The notes: generated by a model not told the origin, from the letters alone. Shown: positions 1-13,890, counted from the stretch's first letter. The stretch: DNA of 64,000 bases from Zea mays (GCF_902167145.1 NW_023367146.1:89745-153744); one strand, 5' to 3'. Program-made: numbers and translations.

Positions 1-1910
1 CCTACGGATTTTTTACCAAGATTGCCATAGATCACATTCTTGGATTTCTGGTGGAGACCATTTCTTGGTCTAAAATCCGTAGGTGTTAGCCTCTAGTATT
101 ATTGAAAATGGTCGCTCATGGCTATTTTCAAGGTCGCTCATGGCTATTTTCATAAAAAATGGGGGTTGTGTGGCCACCTCACTACACATATGTGGGGTGA
201 GGTGTACGAGCCTCTGGTCGATGATCAATGGCCACACAACCCCCATTTTGCCGAAAATAGCCATGAACGACCATTTTCAATAATATCGAAGGCTAACACC
301 TACGGATTTTTGACCAAGAAATGGTTTCCACCAGAAATCCAAGAATGTGATCTATGGCAAGGAAACATATGTGGGGTGAGGTGTATGAGCCTCTGGTCGA
401 TGATCAATGGCCACACAACCCCCATTTTTGTCGAAAATAGCCATGAACGACCATTTTCAATAATATCGAAGGCTAACACCTACGGATTTTTGACCAAGAA
501 ATGGTCTCCACCAGAAATCCAAGAATGTGATCTACGACAAGGAAACATATGTGGGGTGAGGTGTATGAGCCTCTGGTCGACGATCAATGGCCACACAACC
601 CCCATTTTGCCGAAAATAGCCATGAATGACCATTTTCAATAATACCGAAGGCTAACACCTACGGATTTTTGACCAAGAAATGGTCTCCACCAGAAATCCA
701 AGAATGTGATCTATGGCAAGGAAACATATGTGGGGTGAGGTTTATGAGCCTCTGGTCGATGATCAATGGCCACACAACCCCCATTTTTTGTCGAAAATAG
801 CCATGAACGACCATTTTCAATAATACCGAAGGCTAACACCTACGGGTTTTTGACCAAGAAATGGTTTCCACCAGAAATCCAAGAATGTGATCTATGGCAA
901 GGAAACATATGTGGGGTGAGGTTTATGAGCCTCTAGTCGATGATAAATGGCCACACAACCCCCATTTTTTATGAAAATAGCCATGAGCGACCATTTTCAA
1001 TAATACTAGAGGCTAACACCTACGGATTTTAGACCAAGAAATGGTCTCCACCAGAAATCCAAGAATGTGATCTATGGCAAGGAAACATATGTGGGGTGAG
1101 GTGTATGAGCGTCTGGTCGATGATCAATGGCCACACAACCCCCATTTTTGTCGAAAATAGCCATGAACGACCATTTTCAATAATACCGAAGGCTAACACC
1201 TACAGATTTTTGACCAAGAAATGGTCTCCACCAGAAATCCAAGAATGTGATCTATGGCAAGGAAACATATGTGGGGTGAGGTGTATGAGCCTCTGTTCGA
1301 TGATCAATGGCAACACAACCCCCATTTTTGTCGAAAATAGCCATGAACGACCATTTTCAATAATACCGAAGGCTAACACCTACGGATTTTTGACCAAGAA
1401 ATGGTCTCCACCAGAAATCCAAGAATGTGATCTATGGCAAGGAAACATATGTGGGGTGAGGTGTATGAGCCTCTGGTCGATGATCAATGGCCACACAACC
1501 CCATTTTTGTCGAAAATAGCCATGAACGACCATTTTCAATAATATCGAAGGCTAACACCTACGGATTTTTGACCAAGAAATGGTCTCCACCAGAAATCCA
1601 AGAATGTGATCTACGACAAGGAAACATATGTGGGGTGAGGTGTATGAGCCTCTGGTCGACGATCAATGGCCACACAACCCCCATTTTGCCGAAAATAGCC
1701 ATGAATGACCATTTTCAATAATACCGAAGGCTAACACCTACGGATTTTTGACCAAGAAATGGTCTCCACCAGAAATCCAAGAATGTGATCTATGGCAAGG
1801 AAACATATGTGGGGTGAGGTTTATGAGCCTCTGGTCGATGATCAATGGCCACACAACCCCCATTTTTGTCGAAAATAGCCATGAACGACCATTTTCAATA
1901 ATACCGAAGG
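1..1910 (+). repeat. segmental duplication, copy A (offset about 2.48 kb)
   Basis: The order of variant monomers, including the micro-inversion at its start, repeats at 2478-4410. The offset is 2477 bp up to about position 985. It becomes 2499 bp after copy B gains an extra 22-bp duplication near 3470. Matching private variants include TACAGATTT and CTCTGTTCGATG. A third, partial match to 1096-1721 lies at 4694-5319. Confidence 0.85.
22..189 (-). repeat. micro-inversion of a knob180 monomer, copy 1
   Basis: After about 21 bp in plus orientation the sequence turns to minus orientation (TTGCCATAGATCACATTC) and turns back at 189/190. The return point sits in a near-perfect palindrome, 177-202, centred on CATATG (187-192). 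About 27 bp of the monomer are missing just before that palindrome. The insert also carries the reverse-complement form of the 22-bp duplication variant. The same structure recurs 2477 bp downstream. Confidence 0.85.
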
Positions 1911-2477
1911 CTAACACCTACGGATTTTTGACCAAGAAATGGTCTCCACCAGAAATCCAAGAATGTGATCTATGGCAAGGAAACATATGTGGGGTGAGGT
2001 GTATGAGCGTCTGGTCGATGATCAATGGCCACACAACCCCCATTTTTTATGAAAATAGCCATGAACGACCATTTTCAATAATACCGAAGGCTAACACCTA
2101 CGATTTTTTGACCAGGAAATGGTCTCCACCAGAAAAACAAGAATGTGACCTATGGCAAGGAAACATATGTGGGGTGAGGTGTACGAGGCTCTGGTGTATG
2201 ATCAATGGCCACACAACCCCCATTTTTATGAAAATAGCCATGAGCGACCTTGAAAATAGCCATGAGCGACCATTTTCAATAATACTAGAGGCTAACACCT
2301 ACGGATTTTAGACCAAGAAATGGTCTCCACCAGAAATCCAAGAATGTGATTTATGGCAAGGAAACATATGTGGGGTGAGGTGTATGAGCGTCTGGTCGAT
2401 GATCAATGGCCACACAACCCCCATTTTTGTCAAAAATAGCCATGAACGGCCATTTTCAATAATATTAGAGGCTAAGA

Positions 2478-4410
2478 CCTACGGATTTTTTACCAAGATT
2501 GCCATAGATCACATTCTTGGATTTCTGGTGGAGACCATTTCTTGGTCTAAAATCCGTAGGTGTTAGCCTCTAGTATTATTGAAAATGGTCGCTCATGGCT
2601 ATTTTCAAGGTCGCTCATGGCTATTTTCATAAAAAATGGGGGTTGTGTGGCCACCTCACTACACATATGTGGGGTGAGGTGTACGAGCCTCTGGTCGATG
2701 ATCAATGGCCACACAACCCCCATTTTGCCGAAAATAGCCATGAACGACCATTTTCAATAATATCGAAGGCTAACACCTACGGATTTTTGACCAAGAAATG
2801 GTTTCCACCAGAAATCCAAGAATGTGATCTATGGCAAGGAAACATATGTGGGGTGAGGTGTATGAGCCTCTGGTCGATGATCAATGGCCAAACAACCCCC
2901 ATTTTTGTCGAAAATAGCCATGAACGACCATTTTCAATAATATCGAAGGCTAACACCTATGGATTTTTGACCAAGAAATGGTCTCCACCAGAAATCCAAG
3001 AATGTGATCTACGACAAGGAAACATATGTGGGGTGAGGTGTATGAGCCTCTGGTCGACGATCAATGGCCACACAACCCCCATTTTGCCGAAAATAGCCAT
3101 GTATGACCATTTTCAATAATACCGAAGGCTAACACCTACGGATTTTTGACCAAGAAATGGTCTCCACCAGAAATCCAAGAATGTGATCTATGGCAAGGAA
3201 ACATATGTGGGGTGAGGTTTATGAGCCTCTGGTCGATGATCAATGGCCACACAACCCCCATTTTTTGTCGAAAATAGCCATGAACGACCATTTTCAATAA
3301 TACCGAAGGCTAACACCTACGGGTTTTTGACCAAGAAATGGTTTCCACCAGAAATCCAAGAATGTGATCTATGGCAAGGAAACATATGTGGGGTGAGGTT
3401 TATGAGCCTCTAGTCGATGATAAATGGCCACACAACCCCCATTTTTTATGAAAATAGCCATGAGCGACCTTGAAAATAGCCATGAGCGACCATTTTCAAT
3501 AATACTAGAGGCTAACACCTACGGATTTTAGACCAAGAAATGGTCTCCACCAGAAATCCAAGAATGTGATCTATGGCAAGGAAACATATGTGGGGTGAGG
3601 TGTATGAGCGTCTGGTCGATGATCAATGGCCACACAACCCCCATTTTTGTCGAAAATAGCCATGAACGACCATTTTCAATAATACCGAAGGCTAACACCT
3701 ACAGATTTTTGACCAAGAAATGGTCTCCACCAGAAATCCAAGAATGTGATCTATGGCAAGGAAACATATGTGGGGTGAGGTGTATGAGCCTCTGTTCGAT
3801 GATCAATGGCCACACAACCCCCATTTTTGTCGAAAATAGCCATGAACGACCATTTTCAATAATACCGAAGGCTAACACCTACGGATTTTTGACCAAGAAA
3901 TGGTCTCCACCAGAAATCCAAGAATGTGATCTATGGCAAGGAAACATATGTGGGGTGAGGTGTATGAGCCTCTGGTCGATGATCAATGGCCACACAACCC
4001 CATTTTTGTCGAAAATAGCCATGAACGACCATTTTCAATAATATCGAAGGCTAACACCTACGGATTTTTGACCAAGAAATGGTCTCCACCAGAAATCCAA
4101 GAATGTGATCTACGACAAGGAAACATATGTGGGGTGAGGTGTATGAGCCTCTGGTCGACGATCAATGGCCACACAACCCCCATTTTGCCGAAAATAGCCA
4201 TGAATGACCATTTTCAATAATACCGAAGGCTAACACCTACAGATTTTTGACCAAGAAATGGTCTCCACCAGAAATCCAAGAATGTGATCTATGGCAAGGA
4301 AACATATGTGGGGTGAGGTTTATGAGCCTCTGGTCGATGATCAATGGCCACACAACCCCCATTTTTGTCGAAAATAGCCATGAACGACCATTTTCAATAA
4401 TACCGAAGGC
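2478..4410 (+). repeat. segmental duplication, copy B
   Basis: This is the downstream copy of 1-1910, with the same variant order and the same inverted insert. It differs by a few substitutions and by one extra 22-bp duplication inside a monomer near 3466-3490. The pair shows expansion of multi-monomer blocks, not only of single monomers. Confidence 0.85.
2499..2666 (-). repeat. micro-inversion of a knob180 monomer, copy 2
   Basis: This copy has the same two breakpoints, the same CATATG-centred foldback (2654-2679) and the same missing ~27 bp as the insert at 22-189. The inversion therefore arose once and was copied with the 2.48-kb block. Confidence 0.85.
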
Positions 4411-5319
4411 TAACACCTACGGGTTTTTGACCAAGAAATGGTTTCCACCAGAAATCCAAGAATGTGATCTATGGCAAGGAAACATATGTGGGTGAGGTTT
4501 ATGAGCCTCTAGTCGATGATAAATGGCCACACAACCCCTATTTTTTATGAAAATAGCCATGAGCGACCTTGAAAATAGCCATGAGCGACCATTTTCAATA
4601 ATACTAGAGGCTAACACCTACGGATTTTAGACCAAGAAATGGTCTCCACCAGAAATCCAAGAATGTGATCTATGGCAAGGAAACATATGTGGGGTGAGGT
4701 GTATGAGCGTCTGGTCGATGATCAATGGCCACACAACCCCCATTTTTGTCGAAAATAGCCATGAACGACCATTTTCAATAATACCGAAGGCTAACACCTA
4801 CGGATTTTTGACCAAGAAATGGTCTCCACCAGAAATCCAAGAATGTGATCTATGGCAAGGAAACATATGTGGGGTGAGGTGTATGAGCCTCTGTTCGATG
4901 ATCAATGGCCACACAACCCCCATTTTTGTCGAAAATAGCCATGAACGACCATTTTCAATAATACCGAAGGCTAACACCTACGGATTTTTGACCAAGAAAT
5001 GGTCTCCACCAGAAATCCAAGAATGTGATCTATGGCAAGGAAACATATGTGGGGTGAGGTGTATGAGCCTCTGGTCGATGATCAATGGCCACACAACCCC
5101 ATTTTTGTCGAAAATAGCCATGAACGACCATTTTCAATAATATCGAAGGCTAACACCTACGGATTTTTGACCAAGAAATGGTCTCCACCAGAAATCCAAG
5201 AATGTGATCTACGACAAGGAAACATATGTGGGGTGAGGTGTATGAGCCTCTGGTGGACGATCAATGGCCACACAACCCCCATTTTGCCGAAAATAGCCAT
5301 GAATGACCATTTTCAATAA
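3595..5319 (+). repeat. about 1.1-kb higher-order repeat, two copies
   Basis: The run beginning at 3595 is repeated from 4694, an offset of 1099 bp (about six monomers). The match continues through the dimer at 3933-4220 and 5032-5319. Each copy contains the shortened ACAACCCCATTTTTG monomer (one C missing), the CTCTGTTCGATG variant and the CTACGACAAGG monomer in the same order. Confidence 0.75.
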
Positions 5320-8300
5320 TACCGAAGGCTAACACGTACGAGTTTTTAACCAAGAAATGGTTTCCACCAGAAATCCAAGAATGTAATCTATGGCAAGGAA
5401 ACATATGTGGGGTGAGGTTTATGAGCCTCTAGTCGATGATAAATGGCCACACAACCCCCATTTTTTATGAAAATAGCCATGAGCGACCTTGAAAATAGCC
5501 ATGAGCGACCATTTTCAATAATACTAGAGGCTAACACCTACGGATTTTAGACCAAGAAATGGTCTCCACCAGAAATCCAAGAATGTGATCTATGGCAAGG
5601 AAACATATGTGGGGTGAGGTGTATGAGCGTCTGGTCGATGATCAATGGCCACACAACCCCCATTTTTTTATGAAAATAGCCATGAGCGACCATTTTCAAT
5701 AATATTAGAGGCTAAGACCTACGGATTTTTGACCAAGAAATGGTCTCCACCAGAAATCCAAGAATGTGATCTATGGCAAGGAAACATATGTGGGGAGGTG
5801 TATGAGCCTCTGGTCGATGATCAATGGCCACACAACCCCCATTTTTGTCGAAAATAGCCATGAATGACCATTTACAATAATACCGAAGGCTAACACCTAC
5901 GGATTTTTTACCAAGAAATGGTCACCACCAGAAATCCAAGAATGTGATCTATGGCAAGGAAACATATGTGGGGTGAGGTTTATGAGCCTCTAGTCGATGA
6001 TAAATGGCCACACAACCCCCATTTTTTATGAAAATAGCCATGAGCGACCTTGAAAATAGCCATGAGCGACCATTTTCAATAATACTAGAGGCTAACACTT
6101 ACGGATTTTAGACCAAGAAATGGTCTCCACCAGAAATCCAAGAATGTGATCTATGGCAAGGAAACGTATGTGGGGTGAGGTGTATGAGCGTCTGGTCGAT
6201 GATCAATGGCCACACAACCCCCATTTTTGTCGAAAATAGCCATGAACGACCATTTTCAATAATACCGAAGGCTAACACCTACGGATTTTTGACCAAGAAA
6301 TGGTCTCCACCAGAAATCCAAGAATGTGATCTATGGCAAGGAAACATATGTGGGGTGAGGTGTATGAGCCTCTGGTCGATGATCAATGGCCACACAACCC
6401 CCAATTTTGTCGAAAATAGCCATGAACGACCATTTTCAATAATACCAAAGGCTAACACCTACGGATTTTTGACCAAGAAATGGTCTCGACCAGAAATCCA
6501 AGAATGTGATCTATGGCAAGGAAACATATGTGGGGTGAGGTGTATGAGCCTCTGGTCGATGATCAATGGCCACACAACCCCCATTTTTGTCGAAAATAGC
6601 CATGAACGACCATTTTCAATAATATCGAAGGCTAACACCTACGGATTTTTGACCAAGAAATGGTCTCCACCAGAAATCCAAGAATGTGATCTACGACAAG
6701 GAAACATATGTGGGGTGAGGTGTATGAGCCTCTGGTCGACGATCAATGGCCACACAACCCCCATTTTGCGGAAAATAGCCATGAATGACCATTTTCAATA
6801 ATACCGAAGGCTAACACGTACGAGTTTTTAACCAAGAAATGGTTTCCACCAGAAATCCAAGAATGTAATCTATGGCAAGGAAACATATGTGGGGTGAGGT
6901 TTATGAGCCTCTAGTCGATGATAAATGGCCACACAACCCCCATTTTTTATGAAAATAGCCATGAGCGACCTTGAAAATAGCCATGAGCGACCATTTTCAA
7001 TAATACTAGAGGCTAACACCTACGGATTTTAGACCAAGAAATGGTCTCCACCAGAAATCCAAGAATGTGATCTATGGCAAGGAAACATATGTGGGGTGAG
7101 GTGTATGAGCGTCTGGTCGATGATCAATGGCCACACAACCCCCATTTTTTTATGAAAATAGCCATGAGCGACCATTTTCAATAATATTAGAGGATAAGAC
7201 CTACAGATTTTTGACCAAGAAATGGTCTCCACCAGAAATCCAAGAATGTGATCTATGGCAAGGAAACATATGTGGGGTGAGGTGTATGAGCCTCTGGTCG
7301 ATGATCAATGGCCACACAACCCCCATTTTTGTCGAAAATAGCCATGAATGACCATTTACAATAATACCGAAGGCTAACACCTACGGATTTTTGACCAAGA
7401 AATGGTCTCCACCAGAAATCCAAGAATGTGATCTATGGCAAGGAAACATATGTGTGGTGAGGTGTATGAGCGTCTGGTCGATGATCAATGGCCACACAAC
7501 CCCCATTTTTGTCGAAAATAGCCATGAACGACCATTTTCAATAATACCGAAGGCTAACACCTACGGATTTTTGACCAAGAAATGGTCTCCACCAGAAATC
7601 CAAGAATGTGATCTATGGCAAGGAAACATATGTGGGGTGAGGTGTATGAGCCTCTAGTCGATGATCAATGGCCACACAACCCCCATTTTTGTCGAAAATA
7701 GCCATGAATGACCATTTTCAAAAATACCAAAGGCTAACACGTACGGATTTTTAACCAAGAAATGGTCTCCACCAGAAATCCAAGAATGTGATCTATGGCA
7801 AGGAAACATATGTAGGGTGAGGGGTACGAGCCTCTGGTCGATGATCAATGGCCACACAACCCCCATTTTGCCGAAAATAGCCATGAATGACCATTTTCAA
7901 TAATACCGAAGGCTAACACGTATGAGTTTTTAACCAAGAAATGGTTTCCACCAGAAATCCAAGAATGTAATCTATGGCAAGGAAACATATGTGGGGTGAG
8001 GTTTATGAGCCTCTAGTCGATGATAAATGGCCACACAACCCCCATTTTTTATGAAAATAGCCATGAGCGACCTTGAAAATAGCCATGAGCGACCATTTTC
8101 AATAATACTAGAGGCTAACACCTACGGATTTTAGACCAAGAAATGGTCTCCACCAGAAATCCAAGAATGTGATCTATGGCAAGGAAACATATGTGGGGTG
8201 AGGTGTATGAGCGTCTGGTCGATGATCAATGGCCACACAACCCCCATTTTTGTCGAAAATAGCCATGGACGACCATTTTCAACAATACCGAAGGCTAACA

Positions 8301-9118
8301 CCTACGGATTTTTGACCAAGAAATGGTCTCCACCAGAAATCCAAGAATGTGATCTATGGCAAGGAAACATATGTGGGGTGAGGTGTATGAGCCTCTGGTC
8401 GATGATCAATGGCCACACAACCCCCTTTTTTGTCGAAAATAGCCATGAACGACCATTTTCAATAATACCGAAGGCTAACACCTACGGATTTTTGAACAAG
8501 AAATGGTCTCCACCAGAAATCCAAGAATGTGATCTATGGCAAGGAGACATATGTGGGGTGAGGTGTATGAGCCTCTGGTCGATGATCAATGGCCACACAA
8601 CCCCCATTTTTGTCGAAAATAGCCATGAACGACCATTTTCAATAATATCGAAGGCTAACACCTACGGATTTTTGACCAAGAAATGGTCTCCACCAGAAAT
8701 CCAAGAATGTGATCTACGACAAGGAAATATATGTGGGGTGAGGTGTATGAGCCTCTGGTCGACGATCAATGGCCACACAACCCCCATTTTGTCGAAAATA
8801 GCCATGAATGACCATTTTCAATAATACCGAAGGCTAACACGTACGAGTTTTTAACCAAGAAATGGTTTCCACCAGAAATCCAAGAATGTAATCTATGGCA
8901 AGGAAACATATGTGGGGTGACGTTTATGAGCCTCTAGTCGATGATAAATGGCCACACAACCCCCATTTTTTATGAAAATAGCCATGAGCGACCTTGAAAA
9001 TAGCCATGAGCGACCATTTTCAATAATACTAGAGGCTAACACCTACGGATTTTAGACCACGAAATGGTCTCCACCAGAAATCCAAGAATGTGATCTATGG
9101 CAAGGAAACATATGTGGG

Positions 9119-10130
9119 GTGAGGTGTATGAGCGTCTGGTCGATGATCAATGGCCACACAACCCCCATTTTTGTCGAAAATAGCCATGAACGACCATTTT
9201 CAATAATACCGAAGGCTAACACCTACGGATTTTTGACCAAGAAATGGTCTCCACCAGAAATCCAAGAATGTGATCTATGGCAAGGAAACATATGTGGGGT
9301 GAGGTGTATGAGCCTCTGGTCGATGATCAATGGCCACAGAACCCCCATTTTGCCGAAAATAGCCATGAACGACCATTTTCAATAATACCGAAGGCTAACA
9401 CGTACGAGTTTTTGACCAAGAAATGGTCTCCACCAGAAATCGAAGAATGTGATCTATGGCAAGGAAACATATGTGGGGTGAGGTGTATGAGCCTCTAGTC
9501 GACGATCAATGGCCACACAACCCCCATTTTGCCGAAAATAGCCATGAATGACCATTTTCAATAATATCGAAGGCTAACACCTACGGATTTTTGACCAAGA
9601 AATGGTCTCCACCAGAAATCCAAGAATGTGATCTATGGCAAGGAAACATATGTGGGGTGAGGTGTATGAGCGTCTGGTCGATGATCAATGGCCACACAAC
9701 CCCCATTTTTGTCGAAAATAGCCATGAACGACCATTTTCAATAATACCGAAGGCTAACACCTACGGATTTTTGACCAAGAAATGGTCTCCACCAGAAATC
9801 CAAGAATGTGATCTATGGCAAGGAAACATATGTGGGGTGAGGTGTACGAGCCTCTGGTCGATGATCAATGGCCACAGAACCCCCATTTTGCCGAAAATAG
9901 CCATGAACGACCATTTTCAATAATACCGAAGGCTAACACGTACGAGTTTTTGACCAAGAAATGGTCACCACCAGAAATCCAAGAATGTGATCTATGGCAA
10001 GGAAACATATGTGGGGTGAGGTGTATGAGCCTCTAGTCGACGATCAATGGCCACACAACCCCCATTTTGCCGAAAATAGCCATGAATGACCATTTTCAAT
10101 AATATCGAAGGCTAACACCTACGGATTTTT
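9119..10130 (+). repeat. local three-monomer (about 538-bp) tandem duplication
   Basis: The sequence around 9277-9498 reappears at 9815-10036, an offset of 538 bp. Both copies carry the private change GGCCACAGAACCCCC and the CGTACGAGTTTTTGACC variant. This is a small, recent block duplication inside the array. Confidence 0.7.
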
Positions 10131-13100
10131 GACCAAGAAATGGTCTCCACCAGAAATCCAAGAATATGATCTACGACAAGGAAACATATGTGGGGTGAGG
10201 TGTATGAGCCTCTAGTCGACGATCAATGGCCACACAACCCCCATTTTGCCGAAAATAGACATGAATGACCATTTTCAATAATATCGAAGGCTAACACCTA
10301 CGGATTTTTGACCAAGAAATGGTCTCCACCAGAAATCCAAGAATGTGATCTACGACAAGGAAACATATGTGGGGTGAGGTGTATGAGCCTCTGGTCGACG
10401 ATCAATGGCCACACAACCCCCATTTTGCCGAAAATAGCCATGAATGACCATTTTCAATAATACCGAAGGCTAACACGTACGAGTTTTTAACCAAGAAATG
10501 GTTTCCACCAGAAATCAAAGAATGTAATCTAAGGCAAGGAAACATATGTGGGGTGAGGTTTATGAGCCTCTAGTCGATGATAAATGGCCACACAACCCCC
10601 ATTTTTTATGAAAATAGCCATGAGCGACCTTGAAAATAGCCATGAGCGACCATTTTCAATAATACTAGAGGCTAACACCTACGGATTTTAGACCAAGAAA
10701 TGGTCTCCACCAGAAATCCAAGAATGTGATCTATGGCAAGGAAACATATGTGGGGTGAGGTGTATGAGCGTCTGGTCGATGATCAATGGCCACAGAACCC
10801 CCATTTTGCCGAAAATAGCCATGAATGACCATTTTCAATAATACCGAAGGCTAACACGTACGAGTTTTTAACCAAGAAATGGTTTCCACCAGAAATCCAT
10901 GAATGTAATCTATGGCAAGGAAACATATGTGGGGTGAGGTTTATGAGCCTCTAGTCGATGATAAATGGCCACACAACCCCCATTTTTTATGAAAATAGCC
11001 ATGAGCGACCTTGAAAATAGCCATGAGCGACCATTTTCAATAATACTAGAGGCTAACACCTACGGATTTTAGACCAAGAAATGGTCTCCACCAGAAATCC
11101 AAGAATGTGATCTATGGCAAGGAAACATATGTGGGGTGAGGTGTATGAGCGTCTGGTCGATGATCAATGGCCACACAACCCCCATTTTTGTCGAAAATAG
11201 CCATGAACGACCATTTTCAATAATACCGAAGGCTAACACCTACGGATTTTTGACCAAGAAATGGTCTCCACCAGAAATCCAAGAATGTGATCTATGGCAA
11301 GGAAACATATGTGGGGTGAGGTGTATGAGCCTCTGGTCGATGATCAATGGCCACACAACCCCCATTTTTGTCGAAAATAGCCATGAACGACCATTTTCAA
11401 TAATATTAGAGGCTAAGACCTACGGATTTTTGACCAAGAAATGGTCTCCACCAGAAATCCAAGAATGTGATCTATGGCAAGGAAACATATGTGGGGTGAG
11501 GTGTATGAGCCTCTGGTCGATGATCAATGGCCACACAACCCCCATTTTTGTCGAAAATAGCCATGAACGACCATTTTCAATAATATCGAAGGCTAACACC
11601 TACGGATTTTTGACCAAGAAATGGTCTCCACCAGAAATCCAAGAATGTGATCTACGACAAGGAAACATATGTGGGGTGAGGTGTATGAGCCTCTGGTCGA
11701 TGATCAATGGCCACACAACCCCCATTTTGCCGAAAATAGCCATGAATGACCATTTTCAATAATACCGAAGGCTAACACGTACGAGTTTTTAACCAAGAAA
11801 TGGTTTCCACCAGAAATCCAAGAATGTAATCTATGGCAAGGAAACATATGTGGGGTGAGGTTTATGAGCCTCTAGTCGATGATAAATGGCCACACAACCC
11901 CCATTTTTTATGAAAATAGCCATGAGCGACCTTGAAAATAGCCATGAGCGACCATTTTCAATAATACTAGAGGCTAACACCTACGGATTTTAGACCAAGA
12001 AATGGTCTCCACCAGAAATCCAAGAATGTGATCTATGGCAAGGAAACATATGTGGGGTGAGGTGTATGAGCGTCTGGTCGATGATCAATGGCCACAGAAC
12101 CCCCATTTTGCCGAAAATAGCCATGAATTACCATTTTCAATAATACCGAAGGCTAACACGTACGAGTTTTTAACCAAGAAATGGTTTCCACCAGAAATCC
12201 ATGAATGTAATCTATGGCAAGGAAACATATGTGGGGTGAGGTTTATGAGCCTCTAGTCGATGATTAATGGCCACACAACCTCCATTTTTTATGAAAATAG
12301 CCATGAGCGACCTTGAAAATAGCCATGAGCGACCATTTTCAATAATACTAGAGGCTAACACCTACGGATTTTAGACCAAGAAATGGTCTCCACCAGAAAT
12401 CCAAGAATGTGATCTATGGCAAGGAAACATATGTGGGGTGAGGTGTATGAGCGTCTGGTCGATGATCAATGGCCACACAACCCCCATTTTTGTCGAAAAT
12501 AGCCATGAACGACCATTTTCAATAATACCGAAGGCTAACACCTACGGATTTTTGACCAAGAAATGGTCTCCACCAGAAATCCAAGAATGTGATCTATGGC
12601 AAGGAAACATATGTGGGGTGAGGTGTATGAGCGTCTGGTCGATGATCAATGGCCACACAACCCCCATTTTTGTCGAAAATAGCCATGAACGACCATTTTC
12701 AATAATACCGAAGGCTAACACCTATGGATTTTTGACCAAGAAATGGTCTCCACCAGAAATCCAAGAATGTGATCTATGGCAAGGAAACATATGTGGGGTG
12801 AGGTGTATGAGCGTCTGGTCGATGATCAATGGCCACACAACCCCCATTTTTGTCGAAAATAGCCATGAACGACCATTTTCAATAATACCGAAGGCTAACA
12901 CGTACGGATTTTTAACCAAGAAATGGTCTCCACCAGAAATCCAAGAATGTGATCTATGGCAAGGAAACATATGTGGGGTGAGGTGTATGAGCCTCTGGTC
13001 GATGATCAATTGCCACACAACCCCCATTTTTGTCGAAAATAGCCATGAATGACCATTCAAGAATGTGATCTATGGCAAGGAAACATATGTGGGGTGAGGT

Positions 13101-13224
13101 GTATGAGCGTCTGGTCGATGATCAATGGCCACACAACCCCCATTTTTGTCAAAAATAGCCATGAACGACCATTTACAATAATACCGAAGGCTAACACGTA
13201 CGGATTTTTAACCAAGAAATGGTC

Positions 13225-13890
13225 ATTCATGGCTATTTTCGACAAAAATGGGGGTTTTGTGGCCATTGATCATCGACCAGAGGCTCATACACCTCACCCC
13301 ACATATGTTTCCTTGCCATAGATCACATTCTAGGATTTCTGGTGGAGACCATTTCTTGGTCAAAAATCCGTAGGTCTTAGCCTCTAATATTACTGAAAAT
13401 GGTCGCTCATGGCTATTTTCATAAAAAATGGGGGTTGTGTGGCCATTTATCATCGACTAGAGGCTCATAAATCTCACCCCACATATGTTTTCTTGCCATA
13501 GATCACATTCTTGGATTTCTGGTGGAGACCATTTCTTGGTCAAAAATCCGTAGGTGTTAGCCTTCGGCATTATTGAAAATGGTCGTTCATGGCTATTTTC
13601 GGCAAAATGGGGGTTGTGTGGCCATTGATCATCGACCAGAGGCTCATAAACCTCACCCCACATATGTTTCCTTGCCATAGATCACATTCTTGGATTTCTG
13701 GTGGAGGCCATTTCTTGGTTAAAAATCCGTACGTGTTAGCCTTTGGTATTTTTGAAAATGGTCATTCATGGCTATTTTCGGCAAAAATGGGGGTTGTGTG
13801 GCCATTGATCGTCGACCAGAGGCTCATACACCTCACCCCACATATGTTTCCTTGCCATAGATCACATTCTTGGATTTCTGGTGGAGACCA
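13225..13890 (-). repeat. knob180 array, inverted block left of the retrotransposon
   Basis: Monomers here read in minus orientation (ATGGGGGTTGTGTGGCC, CCCCACATATGTTTCC). The switch from plus lies inside an 8-bp stretch common to both orientations (AAATGGTC, 13217-13224), as expected of a microhomology-mediated inversion. The block is cut at 13890 by the retrotransposon and resumes at 23465. Confidence 0.92.
13886..13890. repeat. target-site duplication, left copy
   Basis: GACCA directly precedes the 5' LTR and recurs at 23460-23464 directly after the 3' LTR. A 5-bp duplication is typical of Ty3/gypsy integration. The interrupted motif is the GACCATTTCTTGGTC segment of the satellite monomer. 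Confidence 0.97.

Larger units (their letters stand above)
1..13224 (+). repeat. knob180 satellite array, block 1 (plus orientation)
   Basis: This is a head-to-tail array of a 180-bp monomer; GGCCACACAACCCCC, CATATGTGGGGTGAGG and GACCAAGAAATGGTC recur about every 180 bp. I recognise it as the maize knob 180-bp satellite, the main DNA of heterochromatic knobs. Monomers differ by point changes (CTATGGCAAGG or CTACGACAAGG, CCTACGG or CGTACGAG) and by occasional 1-2 bp indels. A longer variant with an internal 22-bp duplication recurs through the block. Two short inverted inserts (22-189, 2499-2666) and a 64-bp internal deletion at 13057/13058 break the regularity. No gene lies here. The open frames are by-products of a period divisible by three. 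Confidence 0.93.

Noticed and set aside
1..13224. Possible 350-bp TR-1 knob repeat
   Set aside because: The period is 180 bp throughout, and no unit of about 350 bp other than two ordinary monomers was found.
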